A DNA stretch of 40,047 nt from Deltaproteobacteria bacterium (lineage in GTDB: Bacteria > Desulfobacterota > DSM-4660 > Desulfatiglandales > HGW-15), in the NCBI GenBank assembly GCA_019307745.1, contig JAFDJA010000004.1, forward strand, positions 1 to 40,047, written 5' to 3'. Below are positions 1-8,961 of the stretch, piece after piece. How positions within the stretch are numbered: the stretch's first letter is position 1; every line of letters begins with the position of its first letter. Under the pieces are notes generated by a model. That model was not told the DNA's origin, did not search any database, and saw only the letters and a list, made by a program, of their open reading frames with translations. Both the position numbers and the translations under genes were made by a program.

Positions 1-16
1 GAGGGTCACGGATCAA

Positions 17-1729
17 ATGGAAAAACTGGCTGAGGGAGATAGTGAAAAACTCAGACATTTAAGAAAGTCAGCAGGAAAACACTTTGATGAGATAGCAGCA
101 GATTACAATACTGCCTATGTTCAGCTCTTCCGCATTGCCCTGTCCTGGCTCTGGAAAAAAATCTTTGATGGAATTGACATTAATCCAACCGATTCCAGAA
201 AGATCAGGGAATGGGCAAGAAAAGGACCTCTGATCTATATCCCATCCCATAAAAGCCATATTGATTATCTTGTCCTTAACTACGTGCTTTATGACTTCCA
301 TATGCATATTCCCCGAATCGCGGCAGGCCAGAACCTTGCCTTCTGGCCCCTGGGGCATATCTTCAGAAAAGCCGGAGCCTTTTTTATCCGCCGGACCTTC
401 AGAGGAGCAAAGCTCTATTCAGAAGTTTTTGGAAGGTATGTCAAGGCCCTCCTGGAAGAAGGGCACCCGATAGAATTCTATATTGAGGGAGGCCGAAGCC
501 GGAACGGGAAGCTTGTCCCGCCCAAATCGGGATTTCTTTCCATACTTCTGCAGGCACATAATGAAGGATTCTGCAAAGATCTGATATTTGTACCAACATC
601 CATCATCTATGACAGAATAATGGAGGGAACTGCCTACTTGAAAGAGATCAGCGGCGGTAAAAAGACAAAAGAAAATTTCAGGCAGGTCGTAAGTGCCAGA
701 CAGTTTTTGAAGAAAAAATACGGAAAAATCTATATCCGTTTTAATGAACCATTCTCCCTTAATGAGTACCTTTCTCAAAAAAACAATGAGGACAATAACA
801 CCCCCAAAGAACTGGCGTTCCACCTGATCAAATCTATTAATGAAGTATCATTGGTTACTCCACTTTCCCTTGTAGGAACTGCTATTCTCGCAAACCACCG
901 CAGGGGATTTCATATCTCTGACCTGACTGAAACGGTTAATATTCTTGTGGATTTTCTGAAAAGCGAAAATGTCCCAATGGCAGAATCCCTTGAGGATCTT
1001 TCAAAAGCTGTTCATGATACAATATCCCTGTTGATAAACTGGAAGATGGTTGACCTTATGGAAGACGCTTCAGGTGAGGAAGAGACTTTTTTCTTTGTGG
1101 ATGATGATAAAAAACTTGAGCTTGAATTTTATAAGAACTGCATCATTCACTTCTTTATCTACCACTCCTTTATTGCACTGTCTTTGCTCACAGGAACTGA
1201 GGCAGAAAAAACAGAAGAGTCCATAATCTCTGACTATTGTTATCTGAAGGACATTTTCGACAATGAATTCATCTTTGAATCGGATAACCTGAAGGAAAAG
1301 ATCAGGTCTAGAATCCAATATTTTCTGAATATAAAATTCATTGCTGAATCAGAATCGGGCGAGGCATACAAGATAACAAAATTGGGATTCGACAAACTGC
1401 CAATCTGGGCAGCCATGACAAAGACATTCCTTGAATCATACTGGATTGCGGCCAAGACAATGAGCCAGCGCCATGACAGTGGAAAAAAAGGTGAAAGCCT
1501 GTTAAAAGACATGAACTATATGGGAAGGCGTTATCACAAGCTTGGTGTGGTTGATCATATCGGGGCGCTATCTCAGATCAACTTTAAAAACGCTGTCGAC
1601 TATATCAACAAGAATATAATCAATCCGCAAAAAGATTCCGGAGATATGGAAAATCAAGATACACTTAAAGAACTTACACTAATAAGTAAAAAACTGTACG
1701 AGATGTCCCACTACGGACAAATTGGTTAG
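17..1729 (+). CDS. plsB: PlsB-type glycerol-3-phosphate acyltransferase (5' end possibly outside window)
   Basis: This enzyme acylates sn-glycerol-3-phosphate at position 1 in the first step of phospholipid synthesis, at the inner membrane. The four acyltransferase blocks are visible in order: HKSHID (HX4D, about residue 78), GAFFIRRTF, FYIEGGRSRNGK and FVPTSIIYD. About 490 residues follow the HX4D motif, as in E. coli PlsB (807 aa). E. coli PlsB has some 300 residues before that motif and this ORF has fewer than 80. The sequence just before it (DEIAADYN...) also matches the family. The frame is open upstream to base 2, so the ATG at 17 (weak GAGGG at 1-5) may be internal and the gene truncated by the window edge. 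Family assignment is firm; the start is not. Confidence 0.88.
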   Translation: MEKLAEGDSEKLRHLRKSAGKHFDEIAADYNTAYVQLFRIALSWLWKKIFDGIDINPTDSRKIREWARKGPLIYIPSHKSHIDYLVLNYVLYDFHMHIPRIAAGQNLAFWPLGHIFRKAGAFFIRRTFRGAKLYSEVFGRYVKALLEEGHPIEFYIEGGRSRNGKLVPPKSGFLSILLQAHNEGFCKDLIFVPTSIIYDRIMEGTAYLKEISGGKKTKENFRQVVSARQFLKKKYGKIYIRFNEPFSLNEYLSQKNNEDNNTPKELAFHLIKSINEVSLVTPLSLVGTAILANHRRGFHISDLTETVNILVDFLKSENVPMAESLEDLSKAVHDTISLLINWKMVDLMEDASGEEETFFFVDDDKKLELEFYKNCIIHFFIYHSFIALSLLTGTEAEKTEESIISDYCYLKDIFDNEFIFESDNLKEKIRSRIQYFLNIKFIAESESGEAYKITKLGFDKLPIWAAMTKTFLESYWIAAKTMSQRHDSGKKGESLLKDMNYMGRRYHKLGVVDHIGALSQINFKNAVDYINKNIINPQKDSGDMENQDTLKELTLISKKLYEMSHYGQIG

Positions 1730-1908
1730 CGCTGTCCACTCTTGTCCTTTTCTCTTGTATATTCAAACAGATATGCGAGAACAAGTAAAATTGCAGCAAA
1801 GCCCAGGACCCGGCCCAGAGGGAGCCAGCCCCAGAAAAGGCGGCTTATTACAGCTGCCAATACAACCGAAAGGACAAAACGTAATATAAAAACATACAAA
1901 TATTTCAT
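1726..1908 (-). CDS. Small two-helix membrane protein, function unknown
   Basis: This 60-residue protein has two hydrophobic stretches (about residues 4-22 and 34-48) separated by an RLFWGWLPLGR loop, and a charged tail (EYTREKDKSGQR). It would be an inner-membrane protein with two passes. The stop overlaps the stop of plsB in convergent orientation by four bases. An AAGG motif lies about 9-12 bases before the ATG. The hydrophobic pattern and tidy tail-to-tail fit make it more likely real than the overlapping plus-strand ORF. No function can be assigned. Confidence 0.6.
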   Translation of the reverse strand: MKYLYVFILRFVLSVVLAAVISRLFWGWLPLGRVLGFAAILLVLAYLFEYTREKDKSGQR

Positions 1909-1988
1909 GATCCGAAACCTTGGATTTTGAAAAAACAGATTCGTTCAGTTTGGCAGACCTTTATCAATAAAGGGAGCAGCAATAACAT

Positions 1989-2324
1989 TTATTTCTTTTC
2001 ATCAGCCGGTCTAAAAGGGATCACCTTGGCAGGTCTATGTTCTTTTGTCTTTCCCTGACCATCATCATCCTTCTTGTCCTCATCTAAAGGCAAAATCCCT
2101 TTCACCTCTTCCAATTTGACAGAATTTCCGCCCATAGTAAAGCTAGCCCCGTTAATATATTCCTCCTTCAGAATCCATGTTACCGACTGAGAAGGGATAG
2201 TAAGGAGCAGGAGGCTTACCTGATACCAGTTTTTTTTCATATCCGGCATAATAGATTCAATACGCGCATAAAAAACAGGCTTTTCCTGAAAATACACTAA
2301 TACGACATCTCCTTCTATATTCAT
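1989..2324 (-). CDS. Conserved hypothetical protein (111 aa)
   Basis: This soluble protein has no signal peptide and no membrane segment. The first 75 residues look like a compact beta-rich domain (VVLVYFQEKPVFYARIES...WILKEEYINGASFTMGG). A low-complexity acidic/basic tail follows (DEDKKDDDGQGKTKEHRP). I recall similar short proteins in other Desulfobacterota but no assigned function. It lies on the same strand as the two neighbouring small genes but is separated from each by about 80-190 bases. Confidence 0.6.
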   Translation of the reverse strand: MNIEGDVVLVYFQEKPVFYARIESIMPDMKKNWYQVSLLLLTIPSQSVTWILKEEYINGASFTMGGNSVKLEEVKGILPLDEDKKDDDGQGKTKEHRPAKVIPFRPADEKK

Positions 2325-2510
2325 AATCTATTCCCAATGTATATGAAAAATCACATTTCTCAAAAGATCAATCCAGGTCTTTCGATTAGATCCGGATCAA
2401 ATGCCTATAGCGACTAAGACACAACAAAAGCATTTCCCCCTTAAAAGTGGAGTTGGCAGGATTATTTGACGTGGAAGGCAACTGCCCACAATCTGTAAAA
2501 TTATATACTG

Positions 2511-2708
2511 TCAATAAAACCTCTCTATATAGTTTCTGCACACACTATTCGGAGGCATAGGAACCGCCCTCTCCTCCCAATCAGCCGAGTTATTCTCTCC
2601 ATTTCCATTAAACACACATACATTAGAAACAGAACTGCTCAGGACAGCGGGTTCATTATCCCCCCTAACAATATAATGTTTACAGTTCCAGCAACAATCT
2701 TTGGCCAT
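2511..2708 (-). CDS. Cys-containing mini-protein, possible metal-binding
   Basis: This 65-residue protein has CCWNCKH near the N-terminus and two further Cys residues (NVCVF and NSVCRNYIE), a spacing that could bind zinc or an Fe-S centre. The ATG is preceded by AAAAGGTGCTATA, a good ribosome binding site, which supports translation. Its role is unknown. The gene is monocistronic as far as can be seen, and a 419-bp gap separates it from the divergent metF. Confidence 0.55.
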   Translation of the reverse strand: MAKDCCWNCKHYIVRGDNEPAVLSSSVSNVCVFNGNGENNSADWEERAVPMPPNSVCRNYIERFY

Positions 2709-3127
2709 TATAGCACCTTTTTGATATTCAATATAATACTAATCAATCTTAAATATTGAATCGCTTAATCCTCTTATCAGCCCCCTGGAAAATAATCAAG
2801 GTAAACAATAATTGCCACAAATACGGCAGATGATCTCATATTTAATGGACCTCTTTTTCCTTGACACCCATATCATCAATGTGGCATTTACAAACCCAAT
2901 TTATATACTGGAGACATGCACTTATCATTTTCCCAGCCATTTTACGTTCACCTGATATTCGCTTTTAGAATCTCATAACTGGCTGATTTTATTAGACATG
3001 GCAGAAAGCTGTCCTGGATGCAACAGGAAAACTGTTCATAAGGCACAGCATACCAGGATGCTATATCATCCCCTGGACAATACTATGGCGGGGCGGCATC
3101 CACTAGCATAAGAGAGGAGCTGAAACA
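2709..3127. other. Gene-free divergent intergenic region upstream of metF
   Basis: This gap separates the divergent Cys-rich mini-protein gene and metF and must hold the promoter of the metF-hdr operon. A TTGACA occurs at 2861-2866 but no convincing -10 lies 16-18 bases after it. Two small hairpins can be drawn in the presumed leader: AACAG/CTGTT around 3022-3036, and CCAGGATG...CATCCCCTGG at 3053-3076. I recognise no riboswitch class. Confidence 0.4.
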
Positions 3128-4060
3128 ATGAGCGATCTTAAGTCTGGAAGTAATCTTGAAAAAATTCTGAAGACCGGGCACTTTGCCTTTACTGGCGAAT
3201 GCGGTCCGCCAAAAGGTGGAAATGTTGAACACCTGAAAGAAAAAATGGCCCACCTGAAAGATAAAGTTGATTCTGTAAACATTACGGACAACCAAACAGC
3301 TGTGGTCAGAATGGCAAGCTGGGCAGCCTCAAGCATTATGATACAGGAAGGAATGGAACCAAATTTCCAGATGGTGTGCCGCGACCGTAACCTACTGGCA
3401 ATTATGAGTGATATTCTGGGCACCTATGCCATGGGCGTCAGGAACATGCTCTGCCTTTCTGGAGACCATCAGGGATTTGGCAACCATCCCGAAGCAAAAA
3501 ACGTGTATGACATAGATTCTATGCAGCTTATTGCCCTGGTTAAACACATGAGAGATGAAGGGAAATTCCTCAATGGTGAAGAAATAGACGAACCACCAAA
3601 ATTATTTATCGGGGCTGCGTCCAATCCTTTTGCAGATCCTTATGAATTCAGAGTTCACAGACTTGCCAAAAAAATTGCCGCGGGTGCCGATTTTATCCAG
3701 ACTCAGTGCATCTATAATATGGATAAATTTAGGAATTTCATGAAAAAGGCAGTTGATATGGGCCTCCATGAAAAGGCCTATATTCTTGCGGGCGTCACCC
3801 CCATGAAGAGCGTTGGTATGGCAAGATACATGGCCAAATCAGTACCGGGCATGGATGTCCCAGATTCACTGATTGACAGGCTCAAAGGTGCGGGAAAAGG
3901 CAAAGTTTCTGAAGAAGGTATTAAATTTGCCCTTGAACAGATCCAAGAATTTAAAGAGATGGAAGGTGTTGCCGGGGTACATCTTATGGCCATCGAATGG
4001 GAGCACAAGGTACCTGAAATAGCCGAACGGGCAGGAGTCCTCCCAAGACCACAGGTTTAG
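3128..4060 (+). CDS. metF: Methylenetetrahydrofolate reductase, MetF-type catalytic subunit
   Basis: This is the flavin-dependent TIM-barrel enzyme that interconverts methylene-THF and methyl-THF, the last step of the methyl branch of the Wood-Ljungdahl pathway. It has 310 residues, the usual size for the catalytic subunit. Family stretches are visible: FTGECGPPKGG near the start, SVNITDNQ (about 56-63), LCLSGDHQGFGNHP (about 109-122), ADFIQTQCIYN and AYILAGVTPMKS. The start has AGAGAGGAGC about 8 bases upstream. It opens a run of same-strand hdr, mvhD and metV genes, so it most likely acts in a MetFV-HdrABC-MvhD complex and not as a stand-alone NADH enzyme. Confidence 0.92.
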   Translation: MSDLKSGSNLEKILKTGHFAFTGECGPPKGGNVEHLKEKMAHLKDKVDSVNITDNQTAVVRMASWAASSIMIQEGMEPNFQMVCRDRNLLAIMSDILGTYAMGVRNMLCLSGDHQGFGNHPEAKNVYDIDSMQLIALVKHMRDEGKFLNGEEIDEPPKLFIGAASNPFADPYEFRVHRLAKKIAAGADFIQTQCIYNMDKFRNFMKKAVDMGLHEKAYILAGVTPMKSVGMARYMAKSVPGMDVPDSLIDRLKGAGKGKVSEEGIKFALEQIQEFKEMEGVAGVHLMAIEWEHKVPEIAERAGVLPRPQV

Positions 4061-4131
4061 ACCTGATACATTATCTTAACTTTATATATATATAATAGAT
4101 TTACCAAGAATCAATGATGAGGAGAAAAAAC

Positions 4132-4746
4132 ATGACCTCACCTGCAGTAAAATTTGAGCCAGAAAAAGCCAAATCCCTGACAGAACAGGTTATAGAGCTA
4201 TCAGGTCAGAACCTGTTAGCCTGCTATCAATGTAAACGCTGTGCTGCCGGGTGTCCGGTCGCTGAAGAAACAGGTAATTTCACTCCCAATAAACTGATCA
4301 GGATGATTATCTTAGGTGAAGGCGAAAAGGCACTCAATAACGAACTTGTATGGCGGTGTGTATCCTGTTACACCTGCGGTACTCGCTGCCCAAACAATAT
4401 CCATACCGCCCGGATTACCGAAACCCTGAAAAAGATGGCGAAAAAAGGGCATGCAAAAGTGCTCAGGCCCAGGGTGGCAAATTTCCACAAATCATTTATC
4501 GACTCAGCCGTTCGCTGGGGCAGGTTAAATGAAGGAGAATTTGTTGGATGTTATGAATTAAAAAACACGTTCAGTTTTTTAAAGAAACTCGATTTTGTGG
4601 CCCTTTTCAAAGAGCACTTGACCCAGGCAAAGCTTGGAATAAAGATGCTCAAAAAAAAGAGGTTGCATTTTGGTTTTCAATCATCAAAGGGCAGATCTGA
4701 AATCAAAAAGCTTTTAAAAAAGGCTGAAAGAAAGGCAGGACTTTAA
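4132..4746 (+). CDS. hdrC: HdrC-like iron-sulfur subunit
   Basis: This subunit carries two [4Fe-4S] clusters that pass electrons between HdrA and HdrB. The Cys motifs are CYQCKRCAAGCP (about residues 31-42) and CVSCYTCGTRCP (about 73-84). The remaining ~120 residues are helical and basic, as is normal for HdrC. The ORF track starts at 4114, but GGAG at 4121-4124 sits 7 bases before the ATG at 4132, so the 205-residue form starting MTSPAV is preferred. It lies about 70 bases after metF and 167 bases before hdrB. Confidence 0.9.
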   Translation: MTSPAVKFEPEKAKSLTEQVIELSGQNLLACYQCKRCAAGCPVAEETGNFTPNKLIRMIILGEGEKALNNELVWRCVSCYTCGTRCPNNIHTARITETLKKMAKKGHAKVLRPRVANFHKSFIDSAVRWGRLNEGEFVGCYELKNTFSFLKKLDFVALFKEHLTQAKLGIKMLKKKRLHFGFQSSKGRSEIKKLLKKAERKAGL

Positions 4747-4913
4747 AAAAAATCAGGTCTTCTGTTTGAATTCTGGAAATGACTTCCCCTAAACTATTAC
4801 GCAGAGCCATGGAACCCTCTAAAAAGGGTGGGCTCCCACGGAGTGAAAAATTCAGACAAAGAGGTAATTTAAAAAGGAAGCCGAAAAAATACAACTATAT
4901 TTTAGGATAAATC

Positions 4914-5795
4914 ATGACGGAAATAGGATACTACCCTGGATGTTCTCTTAAAGGATCAAGCAAACTCTATGATATTCAGAGCCGTAAGGTATTTAAGGAA
5001 CTGGGAATAGAACTAAGGGAACTGGATGACTGGAACTGCTGTGGTGCCACATCTGCAGCCAAAACAGATGATTTTATGGCTACAGCGATGCCCGCCAGAA
5101 ACCTTGGGATTGCCGAGGCATCAGGCCTGTCTGAAATCATAATCCCCTGTTCTGCCTGCTACAGCAGGATGCTGCTGAGCCAGAATGCCCTTCAGGAAGA
5201 TCAGAACCTGAGAGATGAGATTAATGAAGATCTATTATACAAAGTCGCTGGAAACATCAATATAATGAGTATCCTGGAGCCGCTTTGTAGAACCGTAGAA
5301 TCCGGAGCCATGAAGGAAAAGGTTGTAAAATCCCTGAAAGGGTTAAATCCTGCCTGTTACTATGGATGTCTGCAGACAAGATTTCCCGGGGACATTCCAA
5401 TCCAGGACAGCATTGAAAACCCTCAGGGCATGGAGAACATACTCAAGGTGCTGGGGATAAAAAAGCCTTTGGACTGGGGTTATAAAACAGATTGTTGCGG
5501 GGCATCTTCATCTGTTTGTGATGCTGATGCATCAATTCGCCTCATGTCCGGGATTATGAAGGATGCAGTAGCAAGGAAGGCGAACTGTTTTGTTACAACA
5601 TGCCCATTCTGTCAACTGAACCTTGACGCATACCAGAACCAGTTCTGTGAAAAATACGGCATAGAGGAAAGACTGCCGGTCTTCTTTATCACTGAATTGA
5701 TCGGTATAGCAATGGGCATGAACGCTAAAGAACTGCAGATTGACAGACACTTTATTGACGCAATCAGACTCTTAAAGGAGTTGGAACTAATATGA
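4914..5795 (+). CDS. hdrB: HdrB-like subunit with two CCG domains
   Basis: In methanogens HdrB holds two non-cubane [4Fe-4S] clusters bound by duplicated Cys-rich CCG domains, where heterodisulfide is reduced. Here the first domain shows GYYPGCSL, WNCCGATS and IPCSACYSR. The second shows ACYYGCLQTR, TDCCGASSS and TTCPFCQLN. All cluster Cys groups appear intact at 293 residues, the normal length. An AGGA motif precedes the ATG. The stop overlaps the hdrA start as ATGA, which indicates translational coupling. The true substrate in this organism is not known, because CoM-S-S-CoB is absent from bacteria. Confidence 0.92.
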   Translation: MTEIGYYPGCSLKGSSKLYDIQSRKVFKELGIELRELDDWNCCGATSAAKTDDFMATAMPARNLGIAEASGLSEIIIPCSACYSRMLLSQNALQEDQNLRDEINEDLLYKVAGNINIMSILEPLCRTVESGAMKEKVVKSLKGLNPACYYGCLQTRFPGDIPIQDSIENPQGMENILKVLGIKKPLDWGYKTDCCGASSSVCDADASIRLMSGIMKDAVARKANCFVTTCPFCQLNLDAYQNQFCEKYGIEERLPVFFITELIGIAMGMNAKELQIDRHFIDAIRLLKELELI

Positions 5796-8700
5796 GTGAT
5801 AATAATAACAACAAAACAGGATCAGTCCTTGTAGTGGGCGCTGGAATAGGCGGTCTGCAGTCTGCCCTTGATCTCGCGGACAGCAGTTTCAAGGTGCATA
5901 TGATTCAGAAGGAATCATCAATAGCCGGAACCATGGCCATGCTGGACAAAACCTTCCCAACTGGCGACTGTGCCATGTGTATGCTCTCGCCGAAACTGGT
6001 TGAGGCAGGACGTCACCCGGACATTGACATACACACAATGGCAGAGATTATTTCCGTTGAAGGGGACCCCGGCAACTATACAGTCAAAGTAAGACAGCAA
6101 CCAAGATTTGTTGATCCTGACAAGTGTACAGGCTGCGGTCTTTGTGAAGAAAAGTGCCCTAAAAAAGTGTCGAGTGAATATGAACAGGGACTAACCAACA
6201 GAAAGGCCATCTTCTCCCTTTTTCCACAGGCATTTCCAAATACAAGGGTCATAGATAAGGAAAACTGTATATTCCTAACAAAAGGCAAGTGCGGGACATG
6301 TGAGAAGGTATGCCCTGCAGGGGCAATAAAGTATGATGACACTGAAAAGGAATTTGAACTCAAGGTAGGGGCCATAATCCTTGCCCCTGGTCTTGACAGA
6401 TATGATGCCAGAGTCCGTGGTGAGCTGGGTCTGGGAAGATGGCCGAATGTGGTCACATCCCTTCAGTTTGAGCGGATACTTTCTGCGTCGGGTCCTTTCA
6501 GCGGAGTTGTTCAGAGACCAAGTGACAACAAACATCCTCAAAAGGTGGCATGGATACAGTGTGTCGGCTCAAGAGACCCACACACTGCTAACCCCTGGTG
6601 CTCATCTGTTTGCTGTATGTATGCCACTAAACAGTCTATTATTGCGAAAGAGCATGACAGTAACGTTGAGCCCACAATCTTTTACATGGAGCTCAGGGCC
6701 TTTGGAAAAGACTTTGATAAATATGTGGACAGAGCAAAAAATGACTACGGTGTTCAGTACAAACGGGCAATGATCTCAGCAGTAAGGGAGGAGCCGGAGA
6801 CAGGCAATCTCATTTTGAGGTATGCGAATGAGCAAGGGGATGTTATCGATGAGACCTTTGATCTGGTCGTCCTTTCTATCGGGTTTGAACCCCATCAAGA
6901 CGCAGTTGATTTTGCAGACACCTTTGGAATTGAACTGAATAATGACAACTTTGCCGCTACTACCCAATTCACCCCTGTTGAGACATCAAGGCCGGGGGTA
7001 TACGTAACAGGCACATTCCAGGGTCCCAAAGATATCCCTGAGACTGTTATGCAGGGGAGTGCTGTGGCAGGTAAGGCAATGTCCCTTATCAGTGATGCCA
7101 GAGGGACAGAGATCACAGTAAGGGAGCTTCCTCCTGAAAAGGAAACTTCCGGTAAAGAAACAAGAACAGGCGTATTTGTCTGCCGCTGCGGAATCAATAT
7201 CTCCCAGACAGTTGATGTTGTAAAGGTAGCTGAAGACGTGAAACAAGAGCCGGGTGTAGTGTATACGGAAGAAATGATGTATGCCTGTGCCCAGGACAGC
7301 CAGGACAAAATCAAGGCAATTGTGAAAGAGCAGGAACTTAATCGCGTGGTAGTTGCTTCATGCACCCCCCGCACCCATGAACCCCTGTTTCAGGAAACCA
7401 TAAGAGACGCGGGCCTTAACAAATATCTGTTTGAACTTGCAGATATTCGCGAACAATGCGCCTGGTGTCACATGGGCCAGAATGAGACAGCCACTGAAAA
7501 GGCTCTTGACCTTGTAAAAATGTCTATTGCCAAGATCAATCTCGGCGAACCCATACAATCTGATTCCGTCTCTGTCACACATGCTGCCCTGATTATAGGC
7601 GGGGGCATGGCAGGAATAACCTCCTCTCTGGCCCTTGCGGACCAAGGATTCGACGTACTTTTGGTGGAACAGGATCAGGAGATTGGCGGTTTATGCAGAA
7701 ATGTGTACAGAACCCTTGATGGCAGTGATGTTCAGACATTCTTAAAAGAAAAAATCAATGAGGTCAAAAATAATCCCAGAATTACTATAAAGACGAATGC
7801 TCAAGTTATAAAGACTGACGGATTTGTCGGAAATTTTCAATCCACACTGAGTGATGAATCCACTTTTGATCACGGGGCTATTATCCTTTCCACAGGCGGA
7901 ATCGAGTATAAGCCTGAAGAGTATCTCTATGGTGACGATGACAGGATCATTACACAAAGAGATCTGGAAAAAAACCTTGAGAAAAAGTCGCCGGAGACAG
8001 GTGAACGATATGTCATGATCCAATGTGTAGGCTCCCGTGAAGAACCCCACAACTACTGCTCAAGAATCTGCTGTCAGGATGCGATTAAGAATGCAATCAC
8101 AATCAAAGAGAAAAACCCTGATGCCCATGTTACAATCCTTTACAGAGACATCAGGACCTATGGGCTGAGAGAAGAATATTATGAAAAGGCTCGAAGCCTT
8201 GGTGTAGCCTTCATACACTTTGAGCCTGAAAAAAAACCGGAAGTTACTACGGGACCAACCGGCCTGAATATCCGGACCTATGATTATGTGATAAATAGGG
8301 ACATTGAATTAAATGCCGATTATATTATTCTGTCCACTGGTCTGAGGCCCCATCCATCCACAGAAAAGGTTGGGTCCATGTACAAGGTAACAAGAAATCA
8401 GGACGGATTTTATCTAGAGGCACATGTCAAGCTGAGACCAGTGGATTTTCCAAGTGAAGGCATCTTTGTTGCAGGCCTTGGTCATGCACCCAAGAACCTT
8501 GATGAGACAATAACACAAGCCCTGGCTGCGGCTGGAAGAGCAGGAGTCCTGCTTTCAAAGGAGCGGTTGGGGGTATCAGGAGTCATCGCAAAGCATGACC
8601 GTAATATCTGTATGTCATGTCTTACTTGCTTAAGACTCTGCCCGTTTGACTCCCCTTATCTAGATGAAGAAGGCAAGATAAGCCACAATGAAGTAAAATG

Positions 8701-8812
8701 TATGGGCTGCGGCATATGTGCCGGAATTTGTCCAGCCAAGGCATTTCAGATCAATAGTTTTAGAGACGAACAGATATTGTCAATGATCGATAAAGCTGTT
8801 GAAATGAACTAA
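5792..8812 (+). CDS. hdrA: Long HdrA-like protein with two flavin domains
   Basis: This is the flavin and Fe-S core of an Hdr-type electron-bifurcating or confurcating complex. The 1006 residues contain, in order: a first FAD domain (VVGAGIGG, about 14-21) with the HdrA signature TFPTGDCAMCMLSPK (54-68); ferredoxin motifs CTGCGLCEEKCP (112-123) and CGTCEKVC (167-174); the domain normally at the HdrA N-terminus (VFVCRCGINIS, about 461-590); a second FAD domain (IIGGGMAGI, about 601-609); and a C-terminal pair of [4Fe-4S] motifs (CMSCLTCLRLCP and CMGCGICAGICP, 940-981). Classical methanogen HdrA has about 650 residues and one FAD domain. Both flavin halves carry IQCVGSR. It overlaps hdrB by 4 bases. 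Confidence 0.93.
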   Translation: MSDNNNNKTGSVLVVGAGIGGLQSALDLADSSFKVHMIQKESSIAGTMAMLDKTFPTGDCAMCMLSPKLVEAGRHPDIDIHTMAEIISVEGDPGNYTVKVRQQPRFVDPDKCTGCGLCEEKCPKKVSSEYEQGLTNRKAIFSLFPQAFPNTRVIDKENCIFLTKGKCGTCEKVCPAGAIKYDDTEKEFELKVGAIILAPGLDRYDARVRGELGLGRWPNVVTSLQFERILSASGPFSGVVQRPSDNKHPQKVAWIQCVGSRDPHTANPWCSSVCCMYATKQSIIAKEHDSNVEPTIFYMELRAFGKDFDKYVDRAKNDYGVQYKRAMISAVREEPETGNLILRYANEQGDVIDETFDLVVLSIGFEPHQDAVDFADTFGIELNNDNFAATTQFTPVETSRPGVYVTGTFQGPKDIPETVMQGSAVAGKAMSLISDARGTEITVRELPPEKETSGKETRTGVFVCRCGINISQTVDVVKVAEDVKQEPGVVYTEEMMYACAQDSQDKIKAIVKEQELNRVVVASCTPRTHEPLFQETIRDAGLNKYLFELADIREQCAWCHMGQNETATEKALDLVKMSIAKINLGEPIQSDSVSVTHAALIIGGGMAGITSSLALADQGFDVLLVEQDQEIGGLCRNVYRTLDGSDVQTFLKEKINEVKNNPRITIKTNAQVIKTDGFVGNFQSTLSDESTFDHGAIILSTGGIEYKPEEYLYGDDDRIITQRDLEKNLEKKSPETGERYVMIQCVGSREEPHNYCSRICCQDAIKNAITIKEKNPDAHVTILYRDIRTYGLREEYYEKARSLGVAFIHFEPEKKPEVTTGPTGLNIRTYDYVINRDIELNADYIILSTGLRPHPSTEKVGSMYKVTRNQDGFYLEAHVKLRPVDFPSEGIFVAGLGHAPKNLDETITQALAAAGRAGVLLSKERLGVSGVIAKHDRNICMSCLTCLRLCPFDSPYLDEEGKISHNEVKCMGCGICAGICPAKAFQINSFRDEQILSMIDKAVEMN

Positions 8813-8961
8813 GGACATCTGTCTATACTATAAAAGGTTTCCCTTCACGGGGCAGAATTGACATCCGGTGTTTCCGATCAGGAAAAATGCCATTTTCAGG
8901 TGAAAATTAACCATTCAAACGGCCTGTAAATACTAATTTATTAATCTCGAGGAGACTGTAG

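Noticed and set aside
2861-2890. TTGACA at 2861 as the metF operon promoter
   Set aside because: No -10 element resembling TATAAT lies 16-18 bases downstream, and the site is more than 230 bases from metF.
4081-4100. TATAAT in the TATATATATATAATAG run before hdrC as an internal promoter
   Set aside because: The AT-rich run gives the match trivially, and no -35 element is found at a proper distance.
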